From a virus: a stretch of DNA of 39,605 nucleotides. How positions within the stretch are numbered: the stretch's first letter is position 1; each line of letters begins with the position of its first letter. Position numbers and translations under genes: made by a program. Location of the stretch: positions 1-39,605 of the IMG/VR virus record IMGVR_UViG_3300042894_004872; one strand, 5' to 3'. The notes under the pieces are model-generated. The model saw only the letters and a list, made by a program, of their open reading frames with translations, made no database searches and was not told the origin of the DNA. Below are positions 30,017-36,808 of this stretch, piece by piece.

Positions 30017-30046
30017 TTGTATATCGGAATATTATACTTACATTTG
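30017..30046 (+). promoter_or_regulatory. Promoter for 30075
   Basis: TTG at 30017-30019, 19-base spacer, TACATTTG at 30039-30046; ATG at 30075. Confidence 0.75.
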
Positions 30047-30074
30047 TTAATATAAACCAATTAATATTTAAAAG

Positions 30075-30392
30075 ATGAGCAGATTATCTTACAACAACGA
30101 CAAAGAATTAGCATTAGCTAACCCAAGAGACTTACTTAACTTCTTCTCTATGCTACATTCAGATAGCATTTTTAAAGGAAAAGATATCTTCATTGGTAAC
30201 TATAGTTATGTGCATGATAGTTCAAACCAATTGATGGCTACAGCAACCATCAGATTTCAAGTATTTGGTAAAGAAGACCGTAAAGCCAAAAGTAGAGGTA
30301 AGATATATGAATGGAGGTCTTTTAGAGCCAAGTCATTTGTTTGTAGTAATAGTGGTTTTTATTTGGTAGAGGATACGACAGAAAATAAATAA
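30075..30392 (+). CDS. Unknown protein
   Basis: 105 residues. ATIRFQVFGKEDRKAKSRGK and YEWRSFRAKSFVCSNSG give a basic beta-rich centre that could bind nucleic acid. No family recognised. Confidence 0.65.
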   Translation: MSRLSYNNDKELALANPRDLLNFFSMLHSDSIFKGKDIFIGNYSYVHDSSNQLMATATIRFQVFGKEDRKAKSRGKIYEWRSFRAKSFVCSNSGFYLVEDTTENK

Positions 30393-30412
30393 AAAAAAAT
30401 ATCATTATTTAT

Positions 30413-30443
30413 TAGGAAATTCAATAAAGAGTTTGTATCTTTG
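30413..30443 (+). promoter_or_regulatory. Promoter for 30468, extended -33 type
   Basis: TTAGGAAATTC with TAG at 30413-30415, 20-base spacer, TATCTTTG at 30436-30443, then TCAAACACATTAATA. Confidence 0.8.
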
Positions 30444-30467
30444 TCAAACACATTAATACCATACATT

Positions 30468-30962
30468 ATGAAAACGATTACACAAGAGTTACCGAAAGCA
30501 CAAATCAATATAATCATCCAAGCATTATCTATTCGTGAGGAAGACTTAAAAAGATACTTACAGCAACTTGGGGTTACAGAAGAAGATAGTACTGCAATCG
30601 AATATGAGTTGTTTGATATCCTAGTATTGAAAAAGATGTTAGCATACAAGGTAGATGTAGTTTTTAATGAAGCACAACATGAACATTTTACTGGTATTAA
30701 TGGTGTTGATTATCCTCAATATGATATTGAACCAATAATCACAGATGGTGTTAGAAAGTTATCACCAATTGAAAACGAAATGTTGGAGATTAGACTCGAC
30801 TTGTTAGAAGAATTACATAATGGTTCTTTACAAAAAATAGCATCTGCTGAAATAGGTGATTACACCAATGAGATTATAAATATAGTTATCTTTTTTGATG
30901 TAGATAATTCTAAGGATATAGTATTAGATAGAAACACAATGAAAGTTGTTTCGAAACATTAA
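30468..30962 (+). CDS. Unknown acidic protein
   Basis: 164 residues from the ATG at 30468. Mostly helical and acidic (SIREEDLKRYLQQLGVTEED), with a beta segment at the end (IVIFFDVDNSKDIVLD). No family recognised. Confidence 0.65.
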   Translation: MKTITQELPKAQINIIIQALSIREEDLKRYLQQLGVTEEDSTAIEYELFDILVLKKMLAYKVDVVFNEAQHEHFTGINGVDYPQYDIEPIITDGVRKLSPIENEMLEIRLDLLEELHNGSLQKIASAEIGDYTNEIINIVIFFDVDNSKDIVLDRNTMKVVSKH

Positions 30963-31045
30963 CATAAATTATCCGAAATCGGTGTTGCATGGTTAACAAG
31001 GGTTTGTGTTAGTGTGTAAAAGTCATGGTGGTTCGTGACTTTATG
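30963..31045. other. Structured non-coding stretch with a degenerate leader element
   Basis: Contains AAAGTCA...TGACTTT (31018-31024 with 31036-31042). On the minus strand it reads AACACAAACCC, then TTGTTAACCATGCAAC, similar to the minus-strand leader at 24413-24480 with the hairpin lost. No plus-strand ORF of note. It may be a relic or a small RNA. Confidence 0.35.
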
Positions 31046-31077
31046 ATTGGGTGGTAGTAATATCACCCAATTTTTTT
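31046..31077 (+). terminator. Intrinsic terminator
   Basis: ATTGGGTG (31046-31053) pairs with CACCCAAT (31064-31071), followed by a run of T to 31077. Confidence 0.88.
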
Positions 31078-31085
31078 AATATAAC

Positions 31086-31116
31086 TTGCATTATTAAAAG
31101 TTTTATTGTATATTTG
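31086..31116 (+). promoter_or_regulatory. Promoter for 31126
   Basis: TTG at 31086-31088, 20-base spacer, TATATTTG at 31109-31116; start at 31126, leader only a few bases long. Confidence 0.78.
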
Positions 31117-31125
31117 TTAAAAATT

Positions 31126-31455
31126 ATGATTATGGATATTTGTAGAAATTTGTTAGAGTTACACCAAATATATGGTGTGTTAACACAATCAGAAACACAA
31201 GGTTTATTAGATGGTTTAGAGGAATCTAAAATAGAGTTAACGAAGATTAAAATTATTACACTTGAAAAAATGTTTAATGACATTGATGCTGAAGATATTG
31301 ATGAGGGTATTGAACTTTTATCAGCAATCAAAGAGCAAATGGAGTATGTTAAACATAATATAAAAGTTGTTGAAGATGCACTTATGTGTCATCATACCAA
31401 ATGTTCGGAAAAAAGAACTTTATTTGGTAAATTGGAAACCATATGGTTAAATTAA
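31126..31455 (+). CDS. Small helical protein, unknown
   Basis: 109 residues from the ATG at 31126 (31132 also possible). Acidic helical pattern (DGLEESKIELTKIKIITLEK) with a possible metal-site run CHHTKC near the end. Overlaps the converging HNH gene by nine bases. Confidence 0.62.
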   Translation: MIMDICRNLLELHQIYGVLTQSETQGLLDGLEESKIELTKIKIITLEKMFNDIDAEDIDEGIELLSAIKEQMEYVKHNIKVVEDALMCHHTKCSEKRTLFGKLETIWLN

Positions 31456-32163
31456 ATTATGCCTTTTTATGTCTCGATTAACTTTACTACACAATGGTTG
31501 AAGGTTTCTGAAATGGTTTAGTTTCAGTAACTCTTCTTCTATAGTAGAAGATGCTACTGGTATAATATGGTCAATATCCCAACCATGATTCAACTCACCA
31601 TTATATAAACCATAGTTATCCCAATTCATCCATGGTTCAAACTTTGCTTCTAAGTGTGTTTTAAATTCACTAATAGTACATCCAAGAATCTTAACAGATT
31701 TCAAAGATTTGTGAATATTTTTACGTTTAAAACTACTTCTAACGAGACTACTATAAACTTTTTTTATTTTATAAAAGTTATCTGTTTTATATTTATTGTT
31801 TTCGTATAAACGTCTATTATCAATAAATTTTTTACTATATTTACGGTACTCTTTTACCCACCCATTTATTTTTTCTTTATTCTGTTCACGATACCCTTTA
31901 TTATATTTTTTTAAATATTCTTTATTATTATCACACCATTTTTTATTTAATAATTTTAGTTTTTCTTTATTTAGTTCACGATATTGTTTTCTTTGTTTGT
32001 TAATTTTTTCTTTATTTTCTTCTCTATATACTTTTTTTTGTGAAAGAATGCTATTTTTATTATCTTTATAATATTTTTCTTTTTTTGCTTTATTAATCAA
32101 ATAATATTCTTTTTGGTAAATACGTCTAGCTTCTTTTTGTTCGGGTGTTAATTCTTTTTTCAT
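31447..32163 (-). CDS. HNH homing endonuclease with charged modular repeats
   Basis: 238 residues. The first ~125 residues hold repeated units of about 14 residues, such as YREENKEKINKQRKQYRELN, which look like nuclease-associated modular DNA-binding repeats. Then ILGCTISEFKTHLEAKF, WDNYG and the HNH core GWDIDHIIPV...FRNLQPLCSKVNRDIK. It is a paralogue of the enzyme at 25593 from ILGC on, but its N-terminus lacks the zinc finger. ATGA overlap with the upstream RHH gene. Confidence 0.87.
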   Translation of the reverse strand: MKKELTPEQKEARRIYQKEYYLINKAKKEKYYKDNKNSILSQKKVYREENKEKINKQRKQYRELNKEKLKLLNKKWCDNNKEYLKKYNKGYREQNKEKINGWVKEYRKYSKKFIDNRRLYENNKYKTDNFYKIKKVYSSLVRSSFKRKNIHKSLKSVKILGCTISEFKTHLEAKFEPWMNWDNYGLYNGELNHGWDIDHIIPVASSTIEEELLKLNHFRNLQPLCSKVNRDIKRHNLI

Positions 32164-32336
32164 ATATCATGGTTTTTATCAATTATCTTATTTTTAATCA
32201 AATCTGCATATATCAATGATTCAACATACTTGGATTTGTTATTATATAACTCATCTATCTTATTGAATAGTAATGGGTTAATCGTAACACTAAACTTAAT
32301 CTTACGTTCTTCGGGGTTAATGGGTTTTTTGCTCAT
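32160..32336 (-). CDS. Ribbon-helix-helix-like small protein paired with HNH
   Basis: 58 residues. A short charged N-terminus (PINPEERK), then the strand IKFSVTINP, helix LLFNKIDELY and helix SKYVESLIYADLI, the RHH arrangement. Its TGA overlaps the HNH ATG (ATGA), so both are translated together. On its strand, ATATTTATAG lies two bases before the ATG, exactly as for the endonuclease at 15701. Likely repressor or partner of the endonuclease module. Confidence 0.7.
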   Translation of the reverse strand: MSKKPINPEERKIKFSVTINPLLFNKIDELYNNKSKYVESLIYADLIKNKIIDKNHDI

Positions 32337-32388
32337 ACCTATAAATATATAAATATCCGATAAAAGTCAGATTTTTATTAAAATAAAT

Positions 32389-32419
32389 TTGTTTTATTAG
32401 GAAATAAGTTGTACTTTTG
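32389..32419 (+). promoter_or_regulatory. Promoter for the deoxyribonucleotidase gene
   Basis: TTG at 32389-32391, 20-base spacer, TACTTTTG at 32412-32419; ATG at 32436. Confidence 0.75.
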
Positions 32420-32435
32420 TTAAAAATTAGAATAT

Positions 32436-32951
32436 ATGAAAAAAATATTATATTTAGACCTCGACGAGGTATGTGCTAACTTCAAACATAGGATGATTGA
32501 GTTATTCCCATTCACCGAGCATATCTTCAATGAAGAAGAATCATTTGAGAATGGAGTAATCATAGAGGACTGTATGATGAAAACACCAAGATTATTTCGT
32601 GATTTAGAACCAATAGATGGTGCTATTGATAGTGTTAAAAGACTTTCAGAACACTATGAGATATACTTCTTATCAACACCATTTTGGGAAGTTCCAGAGT
32701 CATTTATGGACAAGAGACATTGGTTGGAAGAACATTTTGGTGAGTTAGCCTATAAACGTCTTATTCTATCACATAGAAAGGATTTAAACATGGGTGCTTA
32801 TCTAGTTGATGATAGACTTGCCAATGGGTCAGAAAACTTCTTAGGTGAGCATATTCACTTTGATACACCAGAATTTCCTAATTGGAAGATTGTTGAGAAT
32901 TATTTGATGCAAGAAGAAAAGATTCATGGTCGTAAACTTTCATTTTCATGA
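32436..32951 (+). CDS. 5'(3')-deoxyribonucleotidase (NT5C-like HAD phosphatase)
   Basis: 171 residues. ILYLDLDEVCANF carries the nucleophile pair DxD, YFLSTPFW holds motif II, KRLILSHRKDLNMGAYLVDD carries the Lys and DD of motifs III and IV, and ENFLGEHIHFDTPEFPNW is the family end. Removes phosphate from deoxynucleoside monophosphates, adjusting dNMP pools. Its TGA touches the first attC-like palindrome, but no matching element lies upstream, so it is probably resident and not a cassette. Confidence 0.85.
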   Translation: MKKILYLDLDEVCANFKHRMIELFPFTEHIFNEEESFENGVIIEDCMMKTPRLFRDLEPIDGAIDSVKRLSEHYEIYFLSTPFWEVPESFMDKRHWLEEHFGELAYKRLILSHRKDLNMGAYLVDDRLANGSENFLGEHIHFDTPEFPNWKIVENYLMQEEKIHGRKLSFS

Positions 32952-33020
32952 TAACTTATAAGTCTATTTCTAAGGAATTACGTTTGTTGATAGCAAACTT
33001 TCTTATACTCCTTGTTATAC
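32951..33020 (+). repeat. attC-like palindrome 1
   Basis: ATAAC (32951-32955) pairs with GTTAT (33014-33018); TATAAG (32957-32962) pairs with CTTATA (33002-33007). Unpaired CTCCTT sits between the inner and outer stems on one side. An inner hairpin GTTTG/CAAAC lies in the loop. Confidence 0.5.
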
Positions 33021-33039
33021 AAAGTATTTTGTGGGAGGG

Positions 33040-33070
33040 TTGATAAATTAAAAATAAATTAGTATATTTG
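33040..33070 (+). promoter_or_regulatory. Promoter inside the cassette array
   Basis: TTG at 33040-33042, 20-base spacer, TATATTTG at 33063-33070. Could express the 33087 peptide and the downstream cassette genes. Confidence 0.72.
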
Positions 33071-33086
33071 TAAAAAAACATAAATT

Positions 33087-33167
33087 ATGGGAGAATTATT
33101 AAAAACATTAATCAGTTTAAAATATAGGTCGTTCGGGTGTGTACGTAATATTGCACCTAACGTCTGA
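33087..33167 (+). CDS. Possible 26-residue peptide or truncated cassette gene
   Basis: MGELLKTLISLKYRSFGCVR then six residues and TGA, which falls inside attC-like palindrome 2. A good promoter precedes it. The matching cassette ends do not agree here (GTTATACAAAG versus CACCTAAC), so the cassette is probably rearranged. Confidence 0.35.
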   Translation: MGELLKTLISLKYRSFGCVRNIAPNV

Positions 33168-33208
33168 TGATAAACAATCGTTTTAATGTTGTTTATCATT
33201 TGTTATAC
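33158..33208 (+). repeat. attC-like palindrome 2
   Basis: TAAC (33158-33161) pairs with GTTA (33202-33205); ATGATAAACAA (33167-33177) pairs with TTGTTTATCAT (33189-33199). Unpaired GTCTG and TT separate inner and outer stems. The loop region holds ATCGTTTTAATGTT, which recurs in the ORF-less cassette at 33932. Confidence 0.55.
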
Positions 33209-33239
33209 ACAGTACATTTTAAATTAAATTATAAATAAT

Positions 33240-33773
33240 ATGAAGGAAAAATTAGAAAATGAAAGACCAGAACCAATCGAACAAAAAGATGTTATTTGGG
33301 GTGAACGTGAAAAAAAAGAAAAAGTGAGTGTTTTAATAGGGCTTAGTCGCTCCCCAGGGTTCAAACCAATTTCTGATATGGAAGTTGGTGAATACGAGTA
33401 TTGGTTAAGAAGTAATGAAGATTTATTTGATGTTATACCAAATTTAGCATTAGAACTATCAAACTTTTTAAACCAACATAAATATAGTAATGAAGAAATA
33501 ACATACTTAGACTTTCAACAACTTGGGTTTAAAGTTAAACACTATGATGAAGAATGGTGTAAATTTGAAAAAATAACTAACGATGGTGAAATAAGTGGAA
33601 AATTCTATTTTAAAACCAAACATTTAATGATTGCAAATTGGATTGACAACGAAGGTGAAAATTGTTATAATGGAACAATTCATAGTAAGAAATTTCTATT
33701 TGAAGTATTAACATCATTAAGTACTGTTTCACGAGAAGAAATTTTAGGTATTGGTAGAAAATATATGGATTAG
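33240..33773 (+). CDS. Cassette gene, unknown acidic protein
   Basis: 177 residues, fills the cassette between palindromes 2 and 3. Charged N-terminus (RPEPIEQKDVIWGEREKKEK); later KFYFKTKHLMIANWIDNEGE. No family recognised. Stop codon is three bases before the next palindrome, as is usual for integron cassettes. Confidence 0.62.
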   Translation: MKEKLENERPEPIEQKDVIWGEREKKEKVSVLIGLSRSPGFKPISDMEVGEYEYWLRSNEDLFDVIPNLALELSNFLNQHKYSNEEITYLDFQQLGFKVKHYDEEWCKFEKITNDGEISGKFYFKTKHLMIANWIDNEGENCYNGTIHSKKFLFEVLTSLSTVSREEILGIGRKYMD

Positions 33774-33776
33774 TAT

Positions 33777-33931
33777 TGTGTATAACGGAAAATAATAAAC
33801 GTATGTGTTGGTGTGTGGTTAAAGTGTTCCTCTGGCTAATGGACAAGTACCATAACCGTAAGTGCCTAAAACTTACCATACCACGCTACGGGCGGAACAC
33901 GCCAACATTACGTTTATTTATTGTTAGCAAA
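33777..33931 (+). repeat. attC-like palindrome 3
   Basis: TGTGTATAAC (33777-33786) opens it; AATAAACGTA (33793-33802) pairs with TACGTTTATT near 33909-33919, flanked by TTGG/CCAA. A large variable interior includes GTGTTCC/GGAACAC and a GTAAGT/ACTTAC hairpin. It ends GTTAGCAAA (33923-33931). More GC-rich than surrounding DNA. Confidence 0.55.
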
Positions 33932-33942
33932 TCGTTTTAATG

Positions 33943-34040
33943 TTTGCTAACGGTTGAGGCTATGAGCAGTTGCCTTGTAAATACTGCTCAATTAACCACA
34001 AATGCTGATAGGCAATTGCTTATAGCCTTTGTTAGCAAAC
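33943..34040 (+). repeat. attC-like palindrome 4
   Basis: TTTGCTAAC (33943-33951) pairs with GTTAGCAAA (34031-34039). GGTTGA versus TTT is unpaired, then GGCTAT (33958-33963) pairs with ATAGCC, and TTGCC pairs with GGCAA further in. Outer stem, unpaired spacer, inner stem and variable loop is the attC layout. Confidence 0.6.
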
Positions 34041-34047
34041 GTATTTT

Positions 34048-34380
34048 ATGAATTATGAATTAACAACAAATAGACAATATTCACACCACGATAAAGATGG
34101 TGCTGACAGAAATTACATATCCTATTTTTTGAACGGTATATTAATATTGAAACAAAAAATACCATTTGATATAAATTGGGAGAGGGGTTTTGATAGACGA
34201 ACATCAATATATGATGAATATATTTTGAATGGTAAAATGTATCAAAAACGCAGAAAGTGGCTTGGGTGTTCTAATGAGGATAATGATAAAACAGAAATAC
34301 GAGAAGTGTCATTTCCATTATCAAAAAATAGATTAGCACAATTTAATATACCAAAGGACTTTCGGGTTGTGGTGTCTTAA
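34048..34380 (+). CDS. Cassette gene, unknown protein
   Basis: 110 residues, MNYELTTNRQYSHHDKDGAD then a beta-rich body (YISYFLNGILILKQKIPFD) and KMYQKRRKWLGCS. No family recognised. It starts 7 bases after GTTAGCAAAC and ends three bases before GTTTGCTAAC, so it fills one cassette. Confidence 0.62.
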   Translation: MNYELTTNRQYSHHDKDGADRNYISYFLNGILILKQKIPFDINWERGFDRRTSIYDEYILNGKMYQKRRKWLGCSNEDNDKTEIREVSFPLSKNRLAQFNIPKDFRVVVS

Positions 34381-34383
34381 TAT

Positions 34384-34519
34384 GTTTGCTAACGGCTGAC
34401 GCTATACGAAGGTGGGGAATAAGATGCACAACCCTTGCTTACCGCACAAAAGCAAATTAGATGCACAACTATTCAAATTTGGCACACAGCCCCACTTTTG
34501 TATAGCGTATGTTATAGGC
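34384..34519 (+). repeat. attC-like palindrome 5
   Basis: GTTTGCTAAC (34384-34393), unpaired GGCTGA, then CGCTATAC and AAGGTGGGG pairing with CCCCACTT and GTATAGCG, unpaired TAT, and GTTATAGGC (34511-34519). A long internal region carries smaller repeats (GATGCACAAC twice). The clearest attC-like site of the set. Confidence 0.62.
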
Positions 34520-34537
34520 TGTATTAATTTTTATCAC

Positions 34538-34759
34538 ATGAAATTACCGAAAATTACATTTAGCAAATACAATTGGTCAAGAAGTTGCTACCGCCCCACA
34601 TTCAATAAATATTGGAGTGGTAAAATATGGAACTTCTCGATTTACAAATATGGAGTATCAATAGATTTTAGGGGAGGTTTTCAAATGACCGATTTACTAA
34701 ATGATACGGAGAAGAAATCGTTTTGGTTACGAATAGGCTTATTAATACGGAAAAATTAA
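34538..34759 (+). CDS. Cassette gene, unknown small basic protein
   Basis: 73 residues from the ATG at 34538; an in-frame ATG at 34412 lies inside palindrome 5 and is unlikely. Basic and aromatic: YNWSRSCYRPTFNKYWSGKI. Possibly nucleic-acid binding. The cassette is bounded by GTTATAGGC (34511) and GCCTATAAC (34764). Confidence 0.58.
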   Translation: MKLPKITFSKYNWSRSCYRPTFNKYWSGKIWNFSIYKYGVSIDFRGGFQMTDLLNDTEKKSFWLRIGLLIRKN

Positions 34760-34763
34760 TATT

Positions 34764-34800
34764 GCCTATAACTACTTACTATACGAACTTTAAATTGTAT
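34764..34800 (+). repeat. Remnant attC-like site 6
   Basis: GCCTATAAC (34764-34772) opens the site, followed by CTATAC and GTATA partial pairing, but the closing GTTA half is missing. The array appears to end here by deletion or insertion junction. Confidence 0.45.
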
Positions 34801-34805
34801 AAAAA

Positions 34806-35096
34806 ATGAAAGTTATTGAAAAACAAGAAGATAACCGTACAATTAAAATTATGATTATTTCTCATAGATTTAATAACTTTCCTAATATTGTTTGTAGTGG
34901 TTCAAAGATATATCAATTACCATGTCAGATTGGAAAGAAATCTTTTAATATTAAAGAATTAAACCCAAAATATCATCAAGGTTCAATTGTTTATATAATT
35001 AACTCAAAAAGAATTAATTCTAAAACACTTAAAATTAGTGCTTTAAAAGTTAATGAAGAATTTATTTTGGAAAAAATTGAAATTTGTCCATTTTAA
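34806..35096 (+). CDS. Unknown small basic protein at the array end
   Basis: 96 residues. IKIMIISHRFNNFPNIVCSG then KIYQLPCQIGKKSFNIKELN and INSKRINSKTLKISALKVN give a repetitive basic beta pattern. No family recognised with confidence. It may be the last cassette gene or the first resident gene after the array. Confidence 0.58.
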   Translation: MKVIEKQEDNRTIKIMIISHRFNNFPNIVCSGSKIYQLPCQIGKKSFNIKELNPKYHQGSIVYIINSKRINSKTLKISALKVNEEFILEKIEICPF

Positions 35097-35098
35097 AT

Positions 35099-35129
35099 TA
35101 GGAATAGCGAAATAAGTTTATTACCTTTG
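35099..35129 (+). promoter_or_regulatory. Promoter for 35155, extended -33 type
   Basis: TTAGGAATAGC with TAG at 35099-35101, 20-base spacer, TACCTTTG at 35122-35129. Confidence 0.78.
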
Positions 35130-35154
35130 TCTAAACAAATAAAAACTTTATACC

Positions 35155-35460
35155 ATGTCAAGAAAGAAAAAAACATTTGATGTATTAGCATTTAAAGAAT
35201 ATGTGAACAATCAACTTGCGAGAACAGATGAACACGCAACAGAAGACTTTAAAAGTGGTTTGTCTGTCGCTTTGGGAGAAGTGTTGCATCGCACTGGTAA
35301 CTACAATGGGTTTAACCATTTGTATTGGAACGAGGTAGGTTGGCAAGAATGGAGAACTATTGGTAACGAGACCGAAGATTGGGAAGAAAAAAAGAAATAT
35401 ATCTATGGTACTGCTGATAGCAAATATCATGGTTGTAAGAATTCAAGAAGATATTATTAA
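35155..35460 (+). CDS. Conserved small phage protein, unknown function
   Basis: 101 residues. MSRKKKTFDVLAFKEYVNNQ, then ALGEVLHRTGNYNGFNHLYW and a Tyr-rich end match a family common in phages (FKxxVN...AlexvLhxtgNYxGFxYLyW). Function unknown; small, soluble, helical. Confidence 0.75.
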   Translation: MSRKKKTFDVLAFKEYVNNQLARTDEHATEDFKSGLSVALGEVLHRTGNYNGFNHLYWNEVGWQEWRTIGNETEDWEEKKKYIYGTADSKYHGCKNSRRYY

Positions 35461-35471
35461 ATTCATAGACT

Positions 35472-35825
35472 ATGGGAAAGATTAAGAAAGAAAAGAAAAC
35501 CAAGGTTGAAAAGACTTTGCATCTAAATGGTGAGGAATTATCATTGGAGGATAAATCCAAGGTAATCGATGTTGAATTGAAGTTCATGGACTTGCAAACC
35601 AAGAAAGCATTGGTTGAGGGTAAGTTCGATGGTATCAAAGTAGATAACGAAGTTGATAAGATGACTGTTGAGAAGATAAACTGTCTTAAGAATCTTATGG
35701 TACAAGATTATGTTGATGAAGAACAAGCTTTGTTTAGTGAAAAATATCAGTTCAGACAAGTTTTTGATGAGATTGATAAAGGTATTATCAAGAATAAAAT
35801 CTTCGAATTGATTAAAAAATTATAA
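35472..35825 (+). CDS. Small charged helical protein, unknown
   Basis: 117 residues. Lys-rich start (MGKIKKEKKTKVEKTLHLNG) then acidic helices. No family recognised. Probably co-transcribed with 35155. Confidence 0.62.
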   Translation: MGKIKKEKKTKVEKTLHLNGEELSLEDKSKVIDVELKFMDLQTKKALVEGKFDGIKVDNEVDKMTVEKINCLKNLMVQDYVDEEQALFSEKYQFRQVFDEIDKGIIKNKIFELIKKL

Positions 35826-35929
35826 ATATTTTAACCTTAAAGGATTGCCAAGAGTCGCACTATCACTTGGATTGCTTTGGAATAGGTAGTGGTTGGTTAG
35901 AATATTTTTAAAAATAATTACATTTTTAT
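35826..35929. other. Structured non-coding stretch
   Basis: CCAAG (35850-35854) can pair with CTTGG (35868-35872); ATTGC and GGTAGTGGTTGGTTAG follow, resembling on the opposite strand the TAACCAAC(C/T)AC part of the leader family seen at 24413-24480 and 37577. No ORF. Function unknown. Confidence 0.3.
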
Positions 35930-35960
35930 TTGGAAAATCAAAAAAGATTATATATCTTTG
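35930..35960 (+). promoter_or_regulatory. Promoter for 35990, extended -33 type
   Basis: TTGGAAAATC with TTG at 35930-35932, 20-base spacer, TATCTTTG at 35953-35960, then TTAAACACA. Confidence 0.82.
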
Positions 35961-35989
35961 TTAAACACAAACATTAAAAATTAAAAGTT

Positions 35990-36805
35990 ATGCCAAATCA
36001 TATTACAAATATTATCAAGATTATTGGTGATTCTAAAACTGTAGCAGAAGTTATTGAATCAATCAAGGGTGAAGAACGTGCTATCGATTTCAATAAAATC
36101 TGTATCATGCCAGAAGAGTTGAAAAATACTATATCACCTTCTAGAATAGTATCAGAGGAAGAATACGAGAAAGCATTTCTTATACAAGCAGAAAAACTTG
36201 CAAATGGAACATATAATGATATGTTTGATAGTGGTTTACCTATCACATCTAAAATGTCAGTAGACTACTATAAACGTTTTGGTTGTGATAATTGGAATGA
36301 TTGGTCAAGAAATGCATGGGGTACTAAATGGAATGCCTATGATATCGAAGTAATTTCAGAAAATGAAATCAAATTTGATACAGCATGGTCAACACCATTG
36401 CCAGTGTTTGAAACCTTATCAAAACGATTTCCAACACTAGAAATTCATGTAAGATACGCTGATGAAGATACTGGTCATAATGTTGGTGAATTCACATTGA
36501 AAGATGGTGTTATGATTAATTCAAACATTCCAAATGGTGGTAGTATTGAAGCATATGAAATGGCTTTAGAAATCAAAGATGATACAGAGTACTATCTACA
36601 TGATATTTTGGTTGATGATTTGGGTGAGGATGAAATTGATGATAATTTTTATTCTAAACTTATCAATTTGGTTCATAAAAAAGGTATTTTGTATAATGAT
36701 TACCCATCATATTTGCTTGAAAAACTTAAAGAAATGGCATTGGTGGATGAACAATACGAAAGAGTTGGTGAGATACAAAAATTGTTAAACGAATTAGCAC
36801 TATAA
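35990..36805 (+). CDS. Api92-like (DUF1281-type) phage protein
   Basis: 271 residues. MPNHITNIIKIIGDSKTV at the start and DWSRNAWGTKWNAYDIEV, then TAWSTPLPVFETLSKRFP match the Api92/DUF1281 family with a ferredoxin-like fold, frequent on phages and mobile elements. Biochemical role unknown. The C-terminal ~90 residues are an additional helical acidic part. Probably the first gene of an operon with 36809 and 37139. Confidence 0.82.
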   Translation: MPNHITNIIKIIGDSKTVAEVIESIKGEERAIDFNKICIMPEELKNTISPSRIVSEEEYEKAFLIQAEKLANGTYNDMFDSGLPITSKMSVDYYKRFGCDNWNDWSRNAWGTKWNAYDIEVISENEIKFDTAWSTPLPVFETLSKRFPTLEIHVRYADEDTGHNVGEFTLKDGVMINSNIPNGGSIEAYEMALEIKDDTEYYLHDILVDDLGEDEIDDNFYSKLINLVHKKGILYNDYPSYLLEKLKEMALVDEQYERVGEIQKLLNELAL

Positions 36806-36808
36806 GAC

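Larger units (their letters stand above)
32951..34800 (+). mobile_element. Integron-like gene cassette array without a visible integrase
   Basis: Five large imperfect palindromes and one remnant alternate with small plus-strand ORFs. In each case the palindrome begins within about ten bases of a stop codon where an ORF is present. Within each of four cassettes the first bases are complementary to the start of that cassette's own 3' palindrome: GTTATACACA/TGTGTATAAC, GTTAGCAAA/TTTGCTAAC, GTTAGCAAAC/GTTTGCTAAC, GTTATAGGC/GCCTATAAC. That is the attC cassette signature. Base composition is patchier and locally more GC-rich than the phage background. No tyrosine recombinase is in the window, so it resembles a CALIN. 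Confidence 0.6.

Noticed and set aside
31447-32163. Group I intron hosting the HNH genes
   Set aside because: No interrupted coding sequence or intron core was seen around either HNH gene; both lie between intact genes on the opposite strand.
33610-33879. Minus-strand ORF across a cassette gene and palindrome 3
   Set aside because: It runs antisense through the 33240 gene into the palindrome and lacks a start context.
34412-34537. N-terminal extension of the 34538 cassette protein
   Set aside because: The extension would be encoded by attC-like palindrome 5; the ATG at 34538 fits cassette structure better.
32951-34800. CRISPR array
   Set aside because: The palindromes differ in length (about 50-155 bases) and interior, and the intervals contain ORFs, unlike short identical repeats with uniform spacers.
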